DNA from: Curtobacterium sp. MCLR17_032
GTDB taxonomy: Bacteria > Actinomycetota > Actinomycetes > Actinomycetales > Microbacteriaceae
Assembly (NCBI RefSeq): GCF_003234795.2
Contig: NZ_CP126268.1
Coordinates: forward strand, 1,550,001 to 1,614,000
Direction of reading: 5' to 3'
Length of the DNA: 64,000 nucleotides
Below the pieces are notes generated by a model, which was given only the letters and a program-made list of their open reading frames with translations, had not been told where the DNA came from and searched no databases. Shown in pieces: positions 60,254 to 64,000 of this stretch. Numbering within the stretch: the stretch's first letter is position 1; each line of letters begins with the position of its first letter. Both the position numbers and the translations under genes were made by a program.

Positions 60254-61277
60254 ACGCCGCCTCCGCGGGGCGCCACCCGAGTTCCGGGCCGAGCCGCTCC
60301 GCGATGTCCGTGATGATCTGGGCGTAGTCGTCGGGCTCGAGGTCGAAGGGCAGCGCGAACGCGACCTCGGTGACCGCCCGGTAGCCGGCGTCGGCGCGCA
60401 ACCGGTCGGCGATCTCCGCCGAGGTCCCCACGAGGTCCGCCGCGAAGAGCAGCCCGCCGGGCCCGAACGGCACCCCGACCCGGCCGGAACGCGAGTCGAC
60501 GTAGCGGCGGTAGCGCGCCTCCTGTTCGGGCGTCGCGCTGTCCGTCGGGATGACCACGAGCCCCTGGGAGACGCGAGCGGTCCCAGGGGTCGGGTGTGCG
60601 GCGAGGTAGGCGTCGATCTGGGCCCGCTGGTTCGTGGCGAAGTCGGTGCCGACCTCGCTGCGGGTGACGCTCGAGGTGAGCAGGTGGAACCCGTTCTCGG
60701 CAGCCCAGACGGCCGACCGTGTGCTGCCCGTCCCGTACCAGAGTCGGTCGACCAGGCCGGCGCTGAGGGGCTGGACCGTGCGCGAGAACTCCTCGATGCC
60801 GCGTCGCTCGGCGGTGTCGCTGACCGGAGCTCCGCCGACCAGGTCGCGGAAGCGCAGCAGGCGGTCGTTCCCGAGGTCCTCCTGGTCGGCGGTGTCGGGG
60901 TAGATCGCATCGCGGTAGAGGTCGTAGTTCATCGGGGGACCGGCGGAGAACCCGGGGTTCAGCCGGCCGCCGAGCAGCACGTCCACCGTGCCGAGGTCCT
61001 CGGCGAGCCGGAACGGGTTCTCCGCTCCGATCGGGGTGACGGCCGTGCCCAGCTCGATCCGGGAGGTCCGCTGCGACGCGGCAGCCATCACCGCGACCGG
61101 GGACGAGATGCCGTGCTGCAGGTGTCGGTGGCGGAGCCAGGCGCTGTCCAGGCCCAGGGCCTCGCCGCGCTCGATCACCCGGAGGGTGTCCTCGATCCCC
61201 ACCGACGGATCAGCGGGGTCGAACGAACCGATGGTGAGGAAGCCGACACGTTCCGGGGGAGTTCCGTCGAGGGGCAT
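60252..61277 (-). CDS. LLM-class flavin-dependent oxidoreductase
   Basis: 341-residue TIM-barrel flavoenzyme of the luciferase-like monooxygenase class. Landmarks are GFLTIGSFDPADPSVGIEDTL at the start, WLRHRHLQHGISSPVAVMAAASQRTSRIELG and the DRLWYGTGSTRSAVWAAENG segment. It would use FMN or F420 with a co-substrate; the substrate and cofactor cannot be decided. ATG start 61277. Next gene on the same strand starts 50 nt upstream. Confidence 0.86.
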   Translation of the reverse strand: MPLDGTPPERVGFLTIGSFDPADPSVGIEDTLRVIERGEALGLDSAWLRHRHLQHGISSPVAVMAAASQRTSRIELGTAVTPIGAENPFRLAEDLGTVDVLLGGRLNPGFSAGPPMNYDLYRDAIYPDTADQEDLGNDRLLRFRDLVGGAPVSDTAERRGIEEFSRTVQPLSAGLVDRLWYGTGSTRSAVWAAENGFHLLTSSVTRSEVGTDFATNQRAQIDAYLAAHPTPGTARVSQGLVVIPTDSATPEQEARYRRYVDSRSGRVGVPFGPGGLLFAADLVGTSAEIADRLRADAGYRAVTEVAFALPFDLEPDDYAQIITDIAERLGPELGWRPAEAA

Positions 61278-61326
61278 GCGCCGATCGTGCCAGACATCGC
61301 GGACCGTGCCCAGGCCGCGACCGACG

Positions 61327-62043
61327 TCAGCGGTCGAAGACCTCCGGCAGCGCCGCCACGAACGCGTCGAAGTGGCTGTACCAGACGGAGTGCGCCGCCC
61401 CGGGGATGCTCCGGACGTCCACCCCCGACGCGGTCAGCGCCGCAGCGGTCGCGTCGTCGACGTAGTGGCTCGGGTCCGCGCGGACGACGATCGACCCCGG
61501 CCGCGGCAGCCACGTCCCACCCGGTCCCGCCGCGATGGCCGCCGCGGTCTCCGGGTCGAACCGGGAGGCTGCGCGTGCCTCCACCTGACAGTCGCGCTCG
61601 CCGTAGTGCGGCTTCTCGGCTCGGAGGCGGTCCACGGTCCGGCTCGCTCGTTCCGCCTGGTACTCGGCCTGCACCTCGACCCGGTCGTGTCCGCCGCGGG
61701 TCGCGAACGGGGCATCGACGAACACCGCGACGCCCGGGTCGAGCCGCCCGGTCGTCGCGGTCGCGGCGAGCAGCAGGCCGCCGAACGAGTGTCCGACGGT
61801 CACCGTCGGCCGGATGTCCATCGCATCGAGGGTCTCCGCGACCGACGCAGCGGCGTCGGGGACGGTCATCGCCTGGCTGCGGGGCGAGTGTCCGTGCCCC
61901 GGCAGGTCGAGTGCGACGACCCGGACTCCGCGGTCGGCCAGGAGGCCCGTGACGCGCCACCAGCTTTTCGCCGAGCCCGTCATCCCGTGCAGGAGCACCA
62001 CCGTGTCGCGGCCTTCTCCGGCGGTCTCGGCGTGCAGCAGCAT
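61327..62043 (-). CDS. Alpha/beta-fold hydrolase
   Basis: 240 residues or slightly fewer: HGMTGSAKSWW (oxyanion), nucleophile elbow VGHSFGGLLLA, Asp in VDAPFATRGG or later, and His in GAAHSVWYSHFD. The ATG at 62043 is used; GTG 62049 is in frame. Substrate unknown. Same strand as the LLM gene, with a 49-nt gap, so a small operon is possible. Confidence 0.85.
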   Translation of the reverse strand: MLLHAETAGEGRDTVVLLHGMTGSAKSWWRVTGLLADRGVRVVALDLPGHGHSPRSQAMTVPDAAASVAETLDAMDIRPTVTVGHSFGGLLLAATATTGRLDPGVAVFVDAPFATRGGHDRVEVQAEYQAERASRTVDRLRAEKPHYGERDCQVEARAASRFDPETAAAIAAGPGGTWLPRPGSIVVRADPSHYVDDATAAALTASGVDVRSIPGAAHSVWYSHFDAFVAALPEVFDR

Positions 62044-62073
62044 CCCCACATCGAAGCACGGCCGATGCGTTCA

Positions 62074-62088
62074 ACGGTGATTCACCGT
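62074..62088. promoter_or_regulatory. Perfect palindrome, possible operator
   Basis: ACGGTGA-T-TCACCGT, 7-bp perfect arms, in the divergent gap between the hydrolase and the desaturase genes, 133 nt before the desaturase start. Confidence 0.45.
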
Positions 62089-62168
62089 GAGTTCCGCATG
62101 GTGCAGGTGGTTTCGCATGTTGGGCCCATATCGTCATCGCAAGCGCGATTGCGTGAACTCCTCTGCGC

Positions 62169-62205
62169 TGGTCGAAGGACCACGATGACGGAAGGTCGGT
62201 CCTTC
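62169..62205 (+). promoter_or_regulatory. Two hairpins in the desaturase 5' leader, second covers the ribosome-binding site
   Basis: Hairpin 1: TGGTC GAAG GACCA (62169-62182). Hairpin 2: GAAGG TCGGT CCTTC (62191-62205), which pairs the purine-rich GGAAGG site with bases directly before the TTG start at 62207. Confidence 0.5.
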
Positions 62206-62206
62206 G

Positions 62207-63313
62207 TTGACCACCACTCCTGTCCAGTCGGGCTACACCCGGACCCGTCCCGCGACGAGCGGACGGGGTTCGAGCACATCGACGTACTCGGCTGTCCTGG
62301 CACAGGTGAAGGAGCACGACCTGCTCCGCCGCCGCACCGGTTTCTACTGGTCCCTCTTCGGTTCCCTGATCGGCACGCTCGCCCTGGCCTGGGTGGCGTT
62401 CTCGTTCCTCGGTGACTCCTGGTTCCAGCTGATCGTCGCCGGTGTCCTCGGCGTGCTGTTCACCCAGTTCGCGTTCCTGTCGCACGAGGCCGCGCACCGC
62501 CAGGTGTTCGCGTCGCAGCGGTGGAACGACCGGGCGGGCCGCTACGTCGGCACGTTCCTGGTGGGCCTCAGCTACTCGTGGTGGATGAACAAGCACACCC
62601 GTCACCACGGCAACCCGAACACCGTCGGCAAGGACCCGGACATCGCGCCCGGCGTCATCGCCTTCATCCCCGAGGACGTGCCCGCGTCCGGCCTGAAGCG
62701 TGTCTTCACCCGCTTCCAGGGCTGGCTGTTCTTCCCGCTGCTCACCCTCGAGGGCATCAACCTGCACTGGTCCGCCGTCCGCGCGGTCATCAGCGGCACC
62801 GGCACCACGGCCGACCGCCGACACCGGATCATCGAGGGCTCCCTGCTCGTCGCCCGCTTCGCGATTTACCTGACGGCCGTGTTCTGGTTCCTGCCGTTCG
62901 GGATGGCGTGTGCGTTCCTCGGGGTGCAGTTGGCCGTGTTCGGCGTGATGATGGGCGCCTCGTTCGCCCCGAACCACAAGGGCATGCCGACGATCGCCCA
63001 CGACGCCAAGGTCGACTTCTTCTCCCGCCAGGTCCGTACCTCGCGCAACATCCGTGGCGGCTGGTGGGTGTCGTTCCTGATGGGTGGCCTGAACTACCAG
63101 GTCGAGCACCACCTGTTCCCCTCGATGCCCCGCCCGGCGCTGAAGCAGGCACGACTGCTGGTCCGTGACCACTGCGACACCCTCGACGTGCCGTACACCG
63201 AGACCACCCTGCTGCGCTCGTACGGCATCGTCGTCGCCTACCTGAACCGCGTCGGGCTCGCAGCACGTGACCCCTTCACCTGCCCGATGGTGTCGCAGCT
63301 CCGCATCAACTGA
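62207..63313 (+). CDS. Membrane fatty acid desaturase
   Basis: 368-residue diiron desaturase of the membrane type, introducing double bonds into acyl chains. Histidine boxes: HEAAH near residue 94, HTRHH near 129 and VEHH near 300, with hydrophobic helices between (GSLIGTLALAWVAFSFLG, FGMACAFLGVQLAVFGVMMG). The regiospecificity is unknown; relatives act at delta-9 or delta-12 of phospholipid acyl chains. The TTG start at 62207 is the only start with the conserved N-terminus; no ATG or GTG lies between it and residue 33. Its ribosome-binding site is inside a hairpin. Confidence 0.9.
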   Translation: MTTTPVQSGYTRTRPATSGRGSSTSTYSAVLAQVKEHDLLRRRTGFYWSLFGSLIGTLALAWVAFSFLGDSWFQLIVAGVLGVLFTQFAFLSHEAAHRQVFASQRWNDRAGRYVGTFLVGLSYSWWMNKHTRHHGNPNTVGKDPDIAPGVIAFIPEDVPASGLKRVFTRFQGWLFFPLLTLEGINLHWSAVRAVISGTGTTADRRHRIIEGSLLVARFAIYLTAVFWFLPFGMACAFLGVQLAVFGVMMGASFAPNHKGMPTIAHDAKVDFFSRQVRTSRNIRGGWWVSFLMGGLNYQVEHHLFPSMPRPALKQARLLVRDHCDTLDVPYTETTLLRSYGIVVAYLNRVGLAARDPFTCPMVSQLRIN

Positions 63314-63357
63314 CCCGCAGCCGGGCAGGAGCCGGACGGCCGAGGGAAGATCAGTGC

Positions 63358-63837
63358 ATGGTCCTCACCCCGGTCTCCGGCACCGACGTCGAGCAGCTGC
63401 GATCGTTCCTCCGCGGCAGCGACCTGACCCTCGCCGGACTCGACGACGAGTCGGTCCGGCTGTGGGTGGAGCGCGACCCCGACGGCACGGTCGTCGGCAG
63501 TACCGGGTACGAGTGCAGCGCCGACGGCCGGGACGTCCTCGTCCGCAGCGTCGCGGTCGCAGCAGGACGGCGTTCGGCCGGTGCCGGGACACGCCTGGCA
63601 CGGTTCGCGCTGGACCGGGCGGCAGACGACGGCGCGGAGCGTGCCTGGTTGTTCTCCCGGCGGTCCGGCCCGTTCTGGCAGGGCCTCGGGTTCGTGCCGG
63701 TGGACCGGCAGGCGCTCGTCGCTGCCCTGCCGGAGACGCAGCAGGTGCGCCTGTTCCTGACGACGGGCCAGCTGGACCGGGAGGTCGCGTGGACACGTCC
63801 GCTCGGCGGAGCGCGGCCCGGTCGACCGGGCGGCTGA
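63358..63837 (+). CDS. GNAT family N-acetyltransferase
   Basis: 159 residues: EQLRSFLRGSDLTLAGLDDES, VVGSTGYECSADGRDVLVRSVAVAAGRRSAGAG (acetyl-CoA loop) and WLFSRRSGPFWQGLGFVPVDR. Fold is clear, substrate unknown; this layout occurs among ArsN-like resistance acetyltransferases, which is only a possibility. ATG start 44 nt after the desaturase stop. Confidence 0.85.
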   Translation: MVLTPVSGTDVEQLRSFLRGSDLTLAGLDDESVRLWVERDPDGTVVGSTGYECSADGRDVLVRSVAVAAGRRSAGAGTRLARFALDRAADDGAERAWLFSRRSGPFWQGLGFVPVDRQALVAALPETQQVRLFLTTGQLDREVAWTRPLGGARPGRPGG

Positions 63838-64000
63838 GACCAGCGGCCTGGAGGCGCGGGTCACTCCGGTCGGCCGCGGCACGTCGTGACGGTGCACAGC
63901 GGGCCGTCTGCAGGAGGATGGCAGCGGCGACGACGCTGGTCGCGCCTCCCGTCCGTGCCGACGACGACCGTCGGCCGACCCGCGAAGGACACCCCATGCA
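63838..64000. other. Short downstream region ending in a probable start codon
   Basis: 163 bp. A GGAGGCGCGGG motif (about 63850) and a GCGCCTCCCGTC motif (about 63944) are spaced as an inverted pair. A GAAGGA site precedes ATG 63996, probably the first codon of the next gene, cut by the window edge. Confidence 0.35.

Noticed and set aside
63358..63837. ArsN-like arsenic resistance acetyltransferase
   Set aside because: Only the general GNAT fold is visible; no arsenic genes nearby, so the specific name was not used.

Overview
The window is a 64 kb chromosomal segment of a very GC-rich actinobacterium. Gene content and order fit Microbacteriaceae, and the overall feel is Curtobacterium-like, but the genus is an inference because no 16S rRNA lies here. 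Supporting points are actinobacterial synteny (ahpE, aceE, a PucR-type FasR-like regulator, then fabD-fabH-acpP-fabF, an order close to the ahpE-aceE-Rv2242-fabD block of mycobacteria), a discrete type II fatty acid synthase, DUF3145 and DUF402 proteins, frequent GTG starts, and -10 boxes of the form TANNNT lying 6-7 nt before start codons (leaderless mRNAs).

Layout. 1-2.0 kb: end of an ABC/FtsX-type exporter. 2.1-4.15 kb: leuA behind a leucine-codon leader peptide and hairpin (attenuator). 4.3-6.0 kb: recO-uppS. 6-6.25 kb: a pair of intergenic repeats. 6.3-8.4 kb: divergent LysR regulator and class V aminotransferase-like enzyme. 8.5-16 kb: translation and replication housekeeping (glyS, DsbA-like oxidoreductase, YbaK-type deacylase, dusB, dgt, dnaG). 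16.3-23.9 kb: peptide-type ABC importer with a fused double ATPase, an extra ATPase and a 2-hydroxyacid dehydrogenase. 24-29.7 kb: tRNA-Asn, lipoprotein, peptide deformylase, DMT transporter, GT4 glycosyltransferase, tRNA-Met, AI-2E-family protein and DUF3145.

29.7-38.6 kb: a repeat-rich gap, then the minus-strand block aceE-fasR-fabD-fabH-acpP-fabF, which places acetyl-CoA production next to the fatty acid synthase that consumes its products, and divergent ahpE. 38.7-44 kb: alpha/beta hydrolase, L,D-transpeptidase, an Acg-type nitroreductase translationally coupled to a phenylacetate-CoA-ligase-like protein, a lipoprotein and tRNA-Val. 44.1-47.1 kb: a patch of lineage-specific small genes, including a membrane-anchored XRE protein, a gene relic and short tandem repeats. 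47.2-51.2 kb: zinc-type ABC importer divergent from a Zur-like Fur protein, with two candidate operators between them. 51.3-64 kb: accessory genes: GNAT enzymes, a TetR-ASCH fusion, Tat-exported GDSL esterase, NUDIX hydrolase, DUF1972 glycosyltransferase, DUF402, LLM flavoenzyme, hydrolase and a fatty acid desaturase.

The most unusual points are the TetR-ASCH fusion with a perfect operator over its promoter, the leuA leader, the nitroreductase/ligase pair, a recurring GGGAGGC/GCCTCCC motif used both as inverted-repeat terminators and as single copies inside genes, and several other intergenic repeat families. No CRISPR array, prophage or insertion sequence was seen.
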